A DNA stretch of 64,000 nucleotides, from assembly GCA_943326015.2 (NCBI GenBank), contig CALPRQ020000013.1, forward strand, positions 21,493 through 85,492, written 5' to 3'. Position numbers and translations under genes: made by a program. Positions within the stretch are counted from its first letter, which is position 1, and every line of letters begins with the position of its first letter. Source of the DNA: Chitinophaga pinensis. GTDB taxonomy: Bacteria; Pseudomonadota; Gammaproteobacteria; Burkholderiales; Burkholderiaceae_C. A model generated the notes under the pieces. It had not been told where the DNA came from, searched no databases, and was given only the letters and a program-made list of their open reading frames with translations. Shown one piece after another: positions 6,855-15,670 of the stretch.

Positions 6855-9233
6855 ATGCAATCCCATTACAGCCCAGCCAACCTGCCGACCCGTCTGGCAC
6901 AGGAGCGAGCCGAACAGGCGGCTCAGATCCAGCGCCTGTTGAGTTGCAGCGCGACCCACGCGCAAAAGATCTTCCAGAACCATGCCGAGCGCTCGCTCGA
7001 ACTCTGGCGCTCTGGCATCAAGACCCAGCAGGGCCTGCTCCAGAGCGCGCAGGCGTCCAGCCTGGTCGCCGACACCACGCAATATCTGATCGATGCGGCC
7101 CAGCGCACCGCGCTGACCACCGACGTGCTGCGCGAGCGCGCCAACAACGACAAGCTGCATGAAGAGGCCGGCACGCCCCCGGTGCTCGACTACGACTACG
7201 AGGTGGTGCTCGATGCGCGCCAGTTCGCACGCCCTGCCAACTACCAGCTGCTCAAGATCCTGCGTCCTGACGGTGGCGAGACGCTGGACTGGAAGCGCCC
7301 CTTCATGATCATCGACCCGCGCGCCGGTCACGGTGCCGGCATCGGTGGCTTCAAGCCCGACAGCCAGGTCGGCGTCGCGCTGCGCGACGGCCATCCGGTC
7401 TATTTCGTCGTCTTCCGCCAGCATCCCGAACCGGACCAGACGCTGGCCGACGTGATGCGCGCCGAGGCCGAGTTCGTGCGCGAGATCGCGCGCCGCCACC
7501 CGCAAGCGCCCAAGCCGGTCGTGTTCGGCAACTGCCAGGGTGGCTGGGCCACGCTGGTGCTGGCCGCGGCCAACCCAGACATCACGGGTCCGCTGGTCAT
7601 CAACGGCTCGCCGGTCTCGACCTGGTCGGGCGAGGTCGGCGCCAACCCGATGCGCTACAGCGGCGGCCTGATGGGCGGCATCGCGCCGGCGCTGCTGTCG
7701 ATGGACCTGGCCAACGGCGAATTCGATGGCGCCCACCTGGTCAGCAACTTCGAGCAGCTCAACCCGAGCCGCAATTACTTCGGCAAGTACTACGACCTCT
7801 ACGCCAACGTCGACCGCTCGCGCCAGAGCTTCCTCGAGTTCGAGCGCTGGTGGGGCGGCTTCCACTTCCTCAACGAATCCGAGATGCGCTGGATCGTCGA
7901 GCAGATCTTCATCGGCAACAAGCTCTCGCGTGGCGAGGCCGAACTCGAACCCGGCCGTCACCTCGACCTCAAGTTCATCCGCTCGCCCATCGTCGTGTTC
8001 GCCAGCAAGGGCGACAACATCACGCCGCCGCAGCAGGCGCTGAACTGGATCGTCGACACCTATTCCGACGAGAACGAGATCCGCATCCGCGGCCAGCGCA
8101 TCGTCTACATGGTGCACGAGAAGGTCGGCCATCTCGGCATCTTCGTTTCGTCCTCGATCGCGCGCAAGGAGCACGCCGAGGTCGCCTCGACGCTCAAGAC
8201 CCTGGAGTCGCTGGCGCCCGGCCTGTACGAGATGAAGATCGACCACAGCGAAGGCGAGGGCGTCGACGAGCGCTTCGTCGTCAGCTTCCACGAGCGCAAG
8301 ATGAGCGACATCCTGCAGGTGGTGCCCAATGACCGCGAGCTCGAGCGCGGCTTCGGTGCCGTGGCCCGCCTGTCGCGCCTGGGCGCCGACCTCTACGAGA
8401 TGACGGCCCGGCCCCTGGTCCAGGCCCTGGTGACCCCGCAATCGGCCGAGCTGCTGCGCGATTCGCATTCCAGCCGCGTCAGCCGCCGCATCTTCTCGGA
8501 CGAGAATCCGATCATGACCTGGGTCGGTGCACTGGCCGGTCAGGTCCGCGAGCAGCGCCAGCCGGTGGCCGCCGACAACCCCTGGCTGGTCTGGGAAAAG
8601 ACCCTGGCCGCCAGTATCACGCAGGGCATGGACCTGTACCGCGACCTGCGCGACAGCGCCTACGAGATGAGCTTCCTGTCCCTCTACGGCTCGCCCTGGA
8701 TGAACTGGTTCGGCCAGCCGATGGCGCGCGAGCGTGCCCGCAAGACGCCCGAGGAACTGCGCCTGCTGCCGACGGTGCAGGCCACGCTGTCGACCATGGA
8801 CGATGGCGGCTACGAAGCCGCCGTGATCCGCATGCTGGTGCTGCTGGCCGACAGCCGTGGCTCGGTGCGCCGCGACCGCCTCGAACGCTCGGCCCAGGTG
8901 CTGACCACCGAGCCGCCGTTCGCGCAGCTCAGCGCATCGCATCGCGCCACGCTGATCCACGAGCAGTCCGTCATCATCGAGTTCGAGCCCGAGCAGGCCT
9001 TGCGCAGCCTGACGCGCCTGCTGCCGCTGCCCGAGCAGCGCCGCCAGGCGATCGATATCGTGCACTTCATCGTCGGTGACCGCAACGACATGGAGCCGCA
9101 ATCGCTGCACATGCTCGAAGCGATGGAGCAGCTGCTGGGCCAGCCGGCCATGCCCGTGATCGAGCCCGAAGCCACCACCGCCACCAAACCCGCACGCAAG
9201 GCGGCGCTCAGTCAGCCGAAGGAGTCCGCATGA
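6855..9233 (+). CDS. DUF3141 protein: PhaC-like alpha/beta hydrolase with TerB-like tail
   Basis: A 792-residue cytosolic protein of the DUF3141 family. The middle is an alpha/beta hydrolase related to poly(3-hydroxyalkanoate) synthase: the nucleophile elbow is GNCQGG (225-230), so the candidate nucleophile is Cys227 as in PhaC rather than Ser, and a late histidine sits in EKVGHLG. The N-terminal 100 residues are helical, resembling a phasin-like segment. About residues 635-745 resemble a TerB-type helical domain. It begins 36 bases after ackA and its stop overlaps the CoA-transferase start. The reaction is unknown; a role in acyl-CoA or PHA metabolism is inferred from fold and neighbours. 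Confidence 0.75.
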   Translation: MQSHYSPANLPTRLAQERAEQAAQIQRLLSCSATHAQKIFQNHAERSLELWRSGIKTQQGLLQSAQASSLVADTTQYLIDAAQRTALTTDVLRERANNDKLHEEAGTPPVLDYDYEVVLDARQFARPANYQLLKILRPDGGETLDWKRPFMIIDPRAGHGAGIGGFKPDSQVGVALRDGHPVYFVVFRQHPEPDQTLADVMRAEAEFVREIARRHPQAPKPVVFGNCQGGWATLVLAAANPDITGPLVINGSPVSTWSGEVGANPMRYSGGLMGGIAPALLSMDLANGEFDGAHLVSNFEQLNPSRNYFGKYYDLYANVDRSRQSFLEFERWWGGFHFLNESEMRWIVEQIFIGNKLSRGEAELEPGRHLDLKFIRSPIVVFASKGDNITPPQQALNWIVDTYSDENEIRIRGQRIVYMVHEKVGHLGIFVSSSIARKEHAEVASTLKTLESLAPGLYEMKIDHSEGEGVDERFVVSFHERKMSDILQVVPNDRELERGFGAVARLSRLGADLYEMTARPLVQALVTPQSAELLRDSHSSRVSRRIFSDENPIMTWVGALAGQVREQRQPVAADNPWLVWEKTLAASITQGMDLYRDLRDSAYEMSFLSLYGSPWMNWFGQPMARERARKTPEELRLLPTVQATLSTMDDGGYEAAVIRMLVLLADSRGSVRRDRLERSAQVLTTEPPFAQLSASHRATLIHEQSVIIEFEPEQALRSLTRLLPLPEQRRQAIDIVHFIVGDRNDMEPQSLHMLEAMEQLLGQPAMPVIEPEATTATKPARKAALSQPKESA

Positions 9234-11149
9234 AGTCGAAAATCGTTACCCCGCAACAGGCCATCGAGCTGATCCACGAGGGCGACACCCTGGTCTGCTC
9301 GGGCTTTGGCGTCGTCGGCGTGCCCGATGAACTGCTGCTCGCCTTGCAGCAGCGCTTCGAGTCGACCCAGTCGCCGCGCGACCTGACCCTGATCTTCGGC
9401 GGCGGCCCCGGTGACGGCAAGGAGCAGGGCATCAACCGCATCGCGCTCGACGGCCTGATCAAGCGCGCCATCGGCGGCCACTGGGGCCTGGTGCCCAAGC
9501 TTGGCGCGATGGCGACCGAGAACCGGATCGAGGCCTGGAACCTGCCGCTGGGCGTGATCTCGCACCTGTACCGCGACATCGCCGCTGGCCTGCCCGGCAA
9601 CCTCTCGCGCGTCGGCCTGGGCACCTTCGTCGACCCGCGGCTGCAGGGCGGCAAGGTCAACGCCCGCACCACCGAGGAGCTCGTCAGCCTGATCGAGCTG
9701 GCTGGCCAGGAGCTGCTGTTCTACCAGGTGCCCAAGCCGCAGGTGGCCTTCATCCGGGCCTCGATCGCCGACCCGGACGGCAACCTCTCGATCGAGCGCG
9801 AGGCGCTGACCCAGGACACGCTGGCGATCGCGACGGCGGTCAAGAACGCCGGCGGCATCGTGATCGCCCAGGTCGAATACCTGTGCGAGAGCGGCAGCCT
9901 GCCGGCACGCCAGGTCAAGGTGCCGGGCATCCTGGTCGATTGCGTGGTGCAGGCCCGCCCTGAGTACCACATGCAGACCTACGGCACGGCCTACCACCCG
10001 GCCTTGTCGGGCCAGATGCGGGTGCCGCTCGATGCGCTGCCGCCCATGCCCTTCAACGAGCGCAAGATCATCGCGCGCCGTGCCGCCTTCGAGCTGATGC
10101 CCAACGCGGTCGTCAACCTCGGCATCGGCATGCCCGAGGGCGTGGCCGACATCGCCAACGAGGAACGCCTGCTGTCCTACATGACGCTGACCGCCGAGCC
10201 CGGCGTGGTCGGCGGCGTGCCCGGAAGCGGCCTGAACTTCGGCAGCTCGACCAACGCGACCGCCCAGCTGGACATGAACCAGCAGTTCGACTTCTATGAC
10301 GGCGGCGGCCTTGATCTGGCCGTGCTCGGACTGGCCGAATGCGATGCGCGCGGCAACATCAACGTCAGCCGCTTCGGCCCCAAGCTGGCGGGCGCTGGCG
10401 GCTTCATCAACATCACGCAGAACAGCCGCACCGTGGTGTTCATCGGCACCTTCAGCGCCGGCGGCCTGAAGGTGGCGGTGGAGCAGGGCGAGCTGCGTAT
10501 CCTGCAAGAAGGCAAGCACCGAAAGTTCGTCGAGGCGATCGAGCAGGTCACCTTCAGCGGCGAATACGCGGCGCGCCTGGGCAAGAAGGTGCTCTACGTG
10601 ACCGAGCGCTGCGTCTTCGCGCTCACGCCCGAGGGGCTGGAGCTGACCGAGGTCGCGCCCGGCATCGATGTCGAGCGCGACATCCTGGCGCACATGGCCT
10701 TCCGCCCCATCGTCAGGCAGCCGGTGCTGATGGATGCGCGCATCTTCCGCCCCGAGCCGATGGGCCTGAAGGACAGCCTGCTGGCCATCACGCTGCTCGA
10801 GCGCATCAGCTGGCAGCCCGAGCGCAACCGCCTGTTCCTGAACTTCCAGGGCCTCAAGCTGCTCAGTCCGAAGGATGCGCAGGACGTGCAGGCCGCCGTC
10901 GAGCGCCAGTGCCAGGCCGTCGGCCACCGGGTCGATGTCGTCGTCAACTACGACGGCTTCGAGATCCTGGAGCCCGCGCTCGACGCCTATGCCCAGGTGG
11001 TCGAGCGCATGGTCGAGCGCTATTACGGCCAGGTCACCCGCTACAGCACCAGCGCCTTCCTGCGCGACAAGCTCGGCGCCGCGATCCGCGAGCGTGGCCT
11101 GGCGCCACATATCTACGAAACCCGTGCCGAGGCCGAGTCGGCCCTCTGA
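9230..11149 (+). CDS. Family I acyl-CoA:acetate CoA-transferase with C-terminal extension
   Basis: Fused alpha and beta halves of a family I CoA-transferase (YdiF/acetate-propionate CoA-transferase type), moving CoA between short-chain acyl-CoAs and free acids. The alpha glycine-rich loop reads GFGVVGVPDE (25-34). The beta half carries the glutamate that forms the glutamyl-CoA thioester, E323 in EPGVVGG, followed by GSGLNFG. Relatives of this type are about 520-530 residues; this one has 639, with about 125 extra residues whose strand-helix-strand pattern (about 533-580) is unassigned. The ATG overlaps the DUF3141 stop (ATGA). With Pta-AckA it gives two routes between acetate and acyl-CoA. 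Confidence 0.85.
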   Translation: MKSKIVTPQQAIELIHEGDTLVCSGFGVVGVPDELLLALQQRFESTQSPRDLTLIFGGGPGDGKEQGINRIALDGLIKRAIGGHWGLVPKLGAMATENRIEAWNLPLGVISHLYRDIAAGLPGNLSRVGLGTFVDPRLQGGKVNARTTEELVSLIELAGQELLFYQVPKPQVAFIRASIADPDGNLSIEREALTQDTLAIATAVKNAGGIVIAQVEYLCESGSLPARQVKVPGILVDCVVQARPEYHMQTYGTAYHPALSGQMRVPLDALPPMPFNERKIIARRAAFELMPNAVVNLGIGMPEGVADIANEERLLSYMTLTAEPGVVGGVPGSGLNFGSSTNATAQLDMNQQFDFYDGGGLDLAVLGLAECDARGNINVSRFGPKLAGAGGFINITQNSRTVVFIGTFSAGGLKVAVEQGELRILQEGKHRKFVEAIEQVTFSGEYAARLGKKVLYVTERCVFALTPEGLELTEVAPGIDVERDILAHMAFRPIVRQPVLMDARIFRPEPMGLKDSLLAITLLERISWQPERNRLFLNFQGLKLLSPKDAQDVQAAVERQCQAVGHRVDVVVNYDGFEILEPALDAYAQVVERMVERYYGQVTRYSTSAFLRDKLGAAIRERGLAPHIYETRAEAESAL

Positions 11150-11180
11150 ATCGCATCCCTCATCTTCCAAGGAACCGCAT

Positions 11181-12008
11181 ATGTTCAAAGATCCGAATTC
11201 GCACGACCCCCTGCCCAAGGTCTGGGACGAAAATGCCCGCATCGGCGACATGCTCAAGGGCAAGCGCGGCCTGGTGGTCGGCGTGGCCAACGGCGACAGC
11301 ATCGCCTTCGGCTGCGCGGCCAAGCTGCGCGCCTTCGGCGCCGAGATCGCGCTGACCTACCTCAACGACAAGGCCAAGACCTATGTCGAACCGCTGGCCA
11401 AGCAGATCGACGCCGACTTGCTGCTGCCGCTCGACGTCATGCAGCCCGGGCAGATGCAGGCGGTGTTCGAACGCATCGAGAGCGAATGGGGCAAGCTCGA
11501 CTTCGTGATCCACTCGATTGCCTTCGCTCCGCGCGATGACCTGCACGGCCGCATCACCGACTGCTCGCAGGCCGGTTTCCTGCAGGCGATGCAGGTTTCC
11601 TGCCACAGCTTCATCGAGATGGCCCATTACGCCGAGAAGCTGCTGAACCCGGGTGGCGCGCTGATCACGATGAGCTACCACGGCGCCGACAAGGTGATCG
11701 ACCATTACAACCTGATGGGGCCGGTCAAGGCCGCGCTCGAGTCCTCGGTGCGCTACCTGGCCAACGAGCTCGGCGAGCGCGACATCCGCGTCTTCGCGGT
11801 CTCGCCCGGTCCGCTGCGCACCCGCGCCGCTTCCGGCATCGCCCATTTCGACGAGCTCATCGACCGGGCCGTGACCCGTTCGCCGGGCCGCCGTCTGGTC
11901 GATATCGCCGAAGTCGGCCGCGTAGTGGCCTTCCTGGTCAGCGGCGCGACCTCAGGCATGACGGGCGACGTGATCTACGTCGACGCCGGTCTGCACATCA
12001 TGGGCTGA
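11181..12008 (+). CDS. fabI: Enoyl-[acyl-carrier-protein] reductase FabI-like
   Basis: A 275-residue short-chain dehydrogenase of the FabI type, which reduces trans-2-enoyl-ACP with NAD(P)H in fatty acid elongation. The cofactor loop is GVANGDSIAFG (34-44). Active-site residues Tyr166, Tyr176 and Lys183 match E. coli FabI Tyr146, Tyr156 and Lys163 with a constant offset of 20, reflecting a longer N-terminus. AAGGAA (11169-11174) is the ribosome binding site. Its place at the end of an acyl-CoA operon, rather than with other fab genes, suggests a second enoyl reductase with a special role; the substrate is not settled by sequence. Confidence 0.85.
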   Translation: MFKDPNSHDPLPKVWDENARIGDMLKGKRGLVVGVANGDSIAFGCAAKLRAFGAEIALTYLNDKAKTYVEPLAKQIDADLLLPLDVMQPGQMQAVFERIESEWGKLDFVIHSIAFAPRDDLHGRITDCSQAGFLQAMQVSCHSFIEMAHYAEKLLNPGGALITMSYHGADKVIDHYNLMGPVKAALESSVRYLANELGERDIRVFAVSPGPLRTRAASGIAHFDELIDRAVTRSPGRRLVDIAEVGRVVAFLVSGATSGMTGDVIYVDAGLHIMG

Positions 12009-12433
12009 TGCAGTCGGTCGAGCCTGTGCTGAACTCGGCCAACATGGACTCGTTTGATCCCTCCCGACGCTTCGAACAGATGCTGGGAGAGCTCAGTGCG
12101 CGCATCGCCAGGCTTGCCATTTCGCTGGATGCGCCGATAGCGACCGCTGCCGACCGGCAGCGGATCCTCGACCGGCAGGGGCCGCATTTCAGTCCGCACG
12201 GCAGGCCTGACGGGGTGGCGCCTGCCTCGGGGCCGGAGCAGCGCCTGCAGCGCAGCTGGGAGGAGCTGCGCGGGCTGATCATCCTGCGCTACGAAGTCCT
12301 CATCCACGCCGCCAGCGAGCTGGGCCCGCAACGGACCAGCCAGCTGATCCTGAAGGTCACGATCGAGCTCGAACTCGATGGCTTCAGGCGCGCGGTGGAT
12401 GGCTTCGATCTGCTGTCCCCACGGGACGCTTGA
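12008..12433 (+). CDS. Small protein of unknown function at the end of the pta-ackA-fabI run
   Basis: A 141-residue protein whose ATG overlaps the fabI stop (TGATG), or 129 residues if the ATG at 12044 is used. No family is recognised. The N-terminal half is predicted helical (RRFEQMLGELSARIARLAISL), followed by a proline/glycine-rich linker and an amphipathic C-terminal half. There is no signal peptide or membrane segment. The overlap suggests co-expression with the acyl-CoA genes. Confidence 0.6.
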   Translation: MQSVEPVLNSANMDSFDPSRRFEQMLGELSARIARLAISLDAPIATAADRQRILDRQGPHFSPHGRPDGVAPASGPEQRLQRSWEELRGLIILRYEVLIHAASELGPQRTSQLILKVTIELELDGFRRAVDGFDLLSPRDA

Positions 12434-12460
12434 TCCAGAACTGCTGGAATTCCTGTTGAG

Positions 12461-12478
12461 TGTTGCATCAGAGCAACA
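12461..12478. repeat. Perfect inverted repeat between the acyl-CoA operon and the porin gene
   Basis: TGTTGC (12461-12466) and GCAACA (12473-12478) pair perfectly around a six-base loop. There is no T-run after it, so it may be a protein-binding site for porin control or a weak 3' hairpin of the upstream operon. Function is not known. Confidence 0.35.
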
Positions 12479-12598
12479 AGTTCCCTGCCTTCATGTGGCT
12501 GTCACACGGGAATGGGGTAATCCCTAGGTCACCCAAGCGGGTCGACATGATAGGGCCGCCCTGCGGTCAACCCCCATTCAAACGTTGGATCTCCTCAC

Positions 12599-13711
12599 AT
12601 GAAAAAGCATCTGATCGCCCTGGCCGTGCTGGCCGCTTCCGGCGCCGCCATGGCCCAGTCCTCCGTGACCCTGTACGGCATTGCCGATGCCTTCGTGGGT
12701 CAAACCCGTGACACCATCAACAACGCCGGTGTGGACAACACCAAGCAGCGCCAGACCGTTGTCGGCACCAGCGGCCTGAAGTCCAGCCGTTGGGGTATCA
12801 AGGGTTCCGAGGAACTGGGTGGCGGCCTGAAGGCTGGTTTCGTGCTGGAGTCGGGCTTCAACGTCGATGACGGCAGCGCCAAAACTGTCACCAACGCTGA
12901 CGGCAGCAAGTACACCGGTTTCGATCGTGCCGCCAACGTGAGCCTGTCGGGCAACTTCGGTACCGTGGCCCTGGGCCGCATGGCGACTCCGTACGACAGC
13001 CTGCGCGCATCCACCAACCCGATCGGCGACACCAACATGAGCCCGGTCAACAACGGCGCCGGTGTCTACAAGACTGCCGGTCTGGACTACACCGACAAGG
13101 TGAGCAACGCGATTGCTTACATGTCGCCTGTTTACAACGGCTTCAGCGGCTCTGCTGCCGTCTCGCTGGGCGAGAACAAGACCGCCACCGTTGACGCTTC
13201 CCAGCACAGTTCGCTGCAAGTCCGTTACGCCAACGGCCCGTTGCTGGTCGGCTACGGCTATCAGAAGGAAGAATCGAACAACGCTAAGTACAACCCGGAC
13301 TACAGCCTCCAGAGCGCTGCTACTGGTATCGATTCCAAGACCTTCAACCTGCTGGCTGCTTCCTACGACCTTGGCGTTGCCAAGCTGGTCGGTAACTACC
13401 AGTCTGCCAAGAGCGAAAAGCATGGCAGTGGTAAGGTTGCCGACGAAAAAGGTTACACCTTTGGCATCCAGGCTCCGGTTGCCAGCAATGTCAACGTCTT
13501 CTTCGGTTATGCCAGCGCCAAGTACGACGATGTGACGGCTGCCAACAAGGACTACAAGTCCAGCGGCTACACACTGGCTGCCAACTACGTGCTGAGCAAG
13601 CGTACCGACCTGTACGCCGGCTACAAGGTGTTCGACAAGAAAAACGACAACACCGGTGCTGATCTGGGCAAGTCGACCACCCTGGCCGTCGGCGTCCGTC
13701 ACGCCTTCTGA
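12599..13711 (+). CDS. Gram-negative general porin (Burkholderiales type)
   Basis: A 370-residue outer-membrane porin of the trimeric 16-strand type common in Burkholderiales. The signal peptide MKKHLIALAVLAASGAAMA is followed by QSSVTLYGIADAF, the hallmark first strand. Alternating hydrophobic strands run throughout and the protein ends in a strand terminating in Phe (GVRHAF), the signal recognised by BAM. Codon use is less G/C-biased at the third position than in neighbours (many GTT, GCT, AAG), which fits a highly expressed gene. It is monocistronic, closed by a strong terminator. Selectivity cannot be judged. Confidence 0.93.
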   Translation: MKKHLIALAVLAASGAAMAQSSVTLYGIADAFVGQTRDTINNAGVDNTKQRQTVVGTSGLKSSRWGIKGSEELGGGLKAGFVLESGFNVDDGSAKTVTNADGSKYTGFDRAANVSLSGNFGTVALGRMATPYDSLRASTNPIGDTNMSPVNNGAGVYKTAGLDYTDKVSNAIAYMSPVYNGFSGSAAVSLGENKTATVDASQHSSLQVRYANGPLLVGYGYQKEESNNAKYNPDYSLQSAATGIDSKTFNLLAASYDLGVAKLVGNYQSAKSEKHGSGKVADEKGYTFGIQAPVASNVNVFFGYASAKYDDVTAANKDYKSSGYTLAANYVLSKRTDLYAGYKVFDKKNDNTGADLGKSTTLAVGVRHAF

Positions 13712-13754
13712 TCCCGCTCGGGCAGGCGGGTTCTGCCCGGCTGGTTCACGCGAG

Positions 13755-13778
13755 AGCGCCCTTTGGGGCGCTTTTTTT
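13755..13778 (+). terminator. Rho-independent terminator of the porin gene
   Basis: AGCGCCC (13755-13761) and GGGCGCT (13766-13772) form a seven-base-pair stem with a TTTG loop, followed by seven T residues. Confidence 0.9.
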
Positions 13779-13894
13779 CTGGCTGGTCAGCCACAGGCTG
13801 CCATGGCCTAGGGTTTTTCCCTGCTTACAAGGTTTTTCCTTTTCCGGTATAAACCGTATATATAGTTAAAAATATTTCTGGGGAGCCCTACAGC

Positions 13895-14062
13895 ATGTTC
13901 ATTATCAGCCGCGCGTTCAAGGCCCTGTCGCAGTGGTTCGTCACGCTGACCTGTCCCGAGGTGGAAACTGCCTCGCACCGGGTGCGCCACCATCAGATGG
14001 GGTCGATGACCTCTTCCTTCGTCGACTACGGGCGCTGGCCGGATTCGGCCCGCTGCCGCTAG
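13895..14062 (+). CDS. Candidate small protein, 55 residues
   Basis: An ATG at 13895 opens a 55-codon frame to TAG at 14062, preceded by GGGGAG (13880-13885) at a suitable distance and by an AT-rich stretch with TATATA-type sequence near 13856-13862. The product starts MFIISRAFKALSQWFVTL, a short amphipathic helix, and ends in a His/Arg-rich tail. GC-rich third positions are consistent with coding. No family is recognised. It lies between the porin terminator and the ppx stop, a gap otherwise without genes. Confidence 0.5.
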   Translation: MFIISRAFKALSQWFVTLTCPEVETASHRVRHHQMGSMTSSFVDYGRWPDSARCR

Positions 14063-14076
14063 GCCGTTCCAGCCTA

Positions 14077-15591
14077 TCAACCGAGATCGGCCGACAGGCG
14101 CCAGCCTGACTTCTGCCAGGCCGCCACCTCTTCCTCAACCAGCCAGGCCGACTGGGGGTAGCTGCGCGCCCAGCCTGATGCGGCCACCAGCTTGAACTGG
14201 CGCGTCTTGTAGCTCAGCTGCACTGGCGCGATGTCGGGGTCTTGGCGCGCGTGGCATAGCAGCACCGCCAGCCGCAGGCAGAGCAACTGTTTGGCGAACA
14301 GCTCGTCATCCAGATAGTCCTCGATCTTGCGCAGCTTGCCGCGCTGGCCCAGCACCAGCTGACTCATGCGGTGCAGCTCCTGCAGCGTGAAGCCTGGTGC
14401 ATCCACATGGTCTAGGATGTAGGCGCCGTGGCGGTGCATGTCGCTGTGCGAGATATGCGCGCCGATCTCGTGCAGCCGCGCGGCCCAGACCAGCTTCTGC
14501 GAATAGCGCTCGTTGTTCGGGTCGGGCTCCGCGACCTGGGCGAACAGCTCGGTCGCGACCCGGCCGACGCGCGCCGCATGGGCGGCGTCCACGCCGTAGC
14601 GCTCGGCCAGCCAGCCGACGGTGCGTTCGCGCACATCGGTGCTGTCGTGCTCGCGGTCGATCAGGTCATAGAGCGCGCCCTGGCGCAGCGCCCCATCGGC
14701 CTTGTTCAGCGTTTCCAGCTTGAACAGGTCGAACAAGGCGCGCAGCACGCCTATGCCGCCACCGATGACCGGGCGGCGGTCGTCCTTGAGGCCGTCGAGC
14801 CGCAGATGGTCCGGGTGACCGGCGCGCAGCAGCTTCTCGGTCAGCCAGTCCAGGCCGGCGCGCGTGATCTGGCCGGCAGGCCAGCCGTTGAGCGTGAGGA
14901 TCTCGGCTACCGCGCCGATCGTGCCCGAGCTGCCGTAGACCGTATCCCAGCTGCCGACGGGGTAGGCGTCGAGCGCCTCGTCCAGCACCGCCTTGGCCGC
15001 GATCTCGGAAGTCTGCAGCGTCTGGGTCGTGATCTGGCCGCGCGGGAAGTAGCGCGCCGACCAGGCCACGCTGCCCAGGCGGTAGGACTCCATCTTGCGC
15101 GCGCTGTAACCCTGGCCCAGGATGACCTCGGTCGAGCGTCCGCCAATGTCGATCACCAGCCGGCGCTCATCGGACTGCGGCAGCAGGTGCGACACGCCCT
15201 GATAGATCAGCCGCGCTTCCTCGTGGCCCGATACCACCTCGATCGGAAAGCCTAGGATTTCCTCGGCCCGGCGCGTGAAGTCGTCGCGGTTCCTGGCCTC
15301 GCGCAGGGTCTGCGTCGCGACCGCCCGCACCTGGTGTTTCTGGAAGCCCTGCAGCCGCTCGCCAAAGCGCGCCAGGCATTCCCAGCCGCGCTCCATCGCG
15401 ACCAGGCTCAGGTTCTTGTTCTCGTCCAGTCCGCTGCCCTGGCGCACCGTTTCCTTGAGGTATTCGACTCGTTCAATGTGGCCCGAGTCGTGGCGGCCGA
15501 TTTCAAGGCGAAAGCTGTTGGACCCCAGGTCCACCGCAGCCAGCAAGGTTCCGTTGTGCATGTCGTATTGGAGAAAATTCGGCGTCAGCAT
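14077..15591 (-). CDS. ppx: Exopolyphosphatase (Ppx/GppA family)
   Basis: Ppx removes terminal phosphates from polyphosphate and opposes Ppk. The product, about 494-504 residues, opens with the ASKHA phosphate-binding loop AAVDLGSNSFRLEIG, has VIDIGGRSTEV as the second loop, GSSGTIGAVAE, and a C-terminal HD-like helical region (RLHEIGAHISHSDMHRHGAY). Three starts are possible: TTG 15606, ATG 15591 and ATG 15561. The 15561 start aligns best with relatives (NGTLLAAVDLG), but only 15591 has a purine-rich AGGTGG nearby. It is divergent from pstS across an intergenic region holding a Pho box. Confidence 0.92.
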   Translation of the reverse strand: MLTPNFLQYDMHNGTLLAAVDLGSNSFRLEIGRHDSGHIERVEYLKETVRQGSGLDENKNLSLVAMERGWECLARFGERLQGFQKHQVRAVATQTLREARNRDDFTRRAEEILGFPIEVVSGHEEARLIYQGVSHLLPQSDERRLVIDIGGRSTEVILGQGYSARKMESYRLGSVAWSARYFPRGQITTQTLQTSEIAAKAVLDEALDAYPVGSWDTVYGSSGTIGAVAEILTLNGWPAGQITRAGLDWLTEKLLRAGHPDHLRLDGLKDDRRPVIGGGIGVLRALFDLFKLETLNKADGALRQGALYDLIDREHDSTDVRERTVGWLAERYGVDAAHAARVGRVATELFAQVAEPDPNNERYSQKLVWAARLHEIGAHISHSDMHRHGAYILDHVDAPGFTLQELHRMSQLVLGQRGKLRKIEDYLDDELFAKQLLCLRLAVLLCHARQDPDIAPVQLSYKTRQFKLVAASGWARSYPQSAWLVEEEVAAWQKSGWRLSADLG

Positions 15592-15670
15592 ACCACCTGA
15601 GCGCAAGCCTGAACCCCTTGCCGCATCAGCTGTGTTGCGCGGCGAGGCAATAGGGCTGGACAGCGACGCC

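Noticed and set aside
6852..9110. Long minus-strand frame of about 750 codons opposite the DUF3141 gene
   Set aside because: It mirrors the G/C-ending third positions of the real gene, has no ribosome binding site, and translates to a low-complexity Arg/His/Gln/Leu-rich product. The same holds for antisense frames at 1014-2714, 9212-11323, 16884-18302 and 61077-62774.
12480..12520. TGTCAC sequence upstream of the porin gene as a Pho box
   Set aside because: CTGTCAC is present once, but no second half-site lies 11 bases away, so it does not meet the box pattern.
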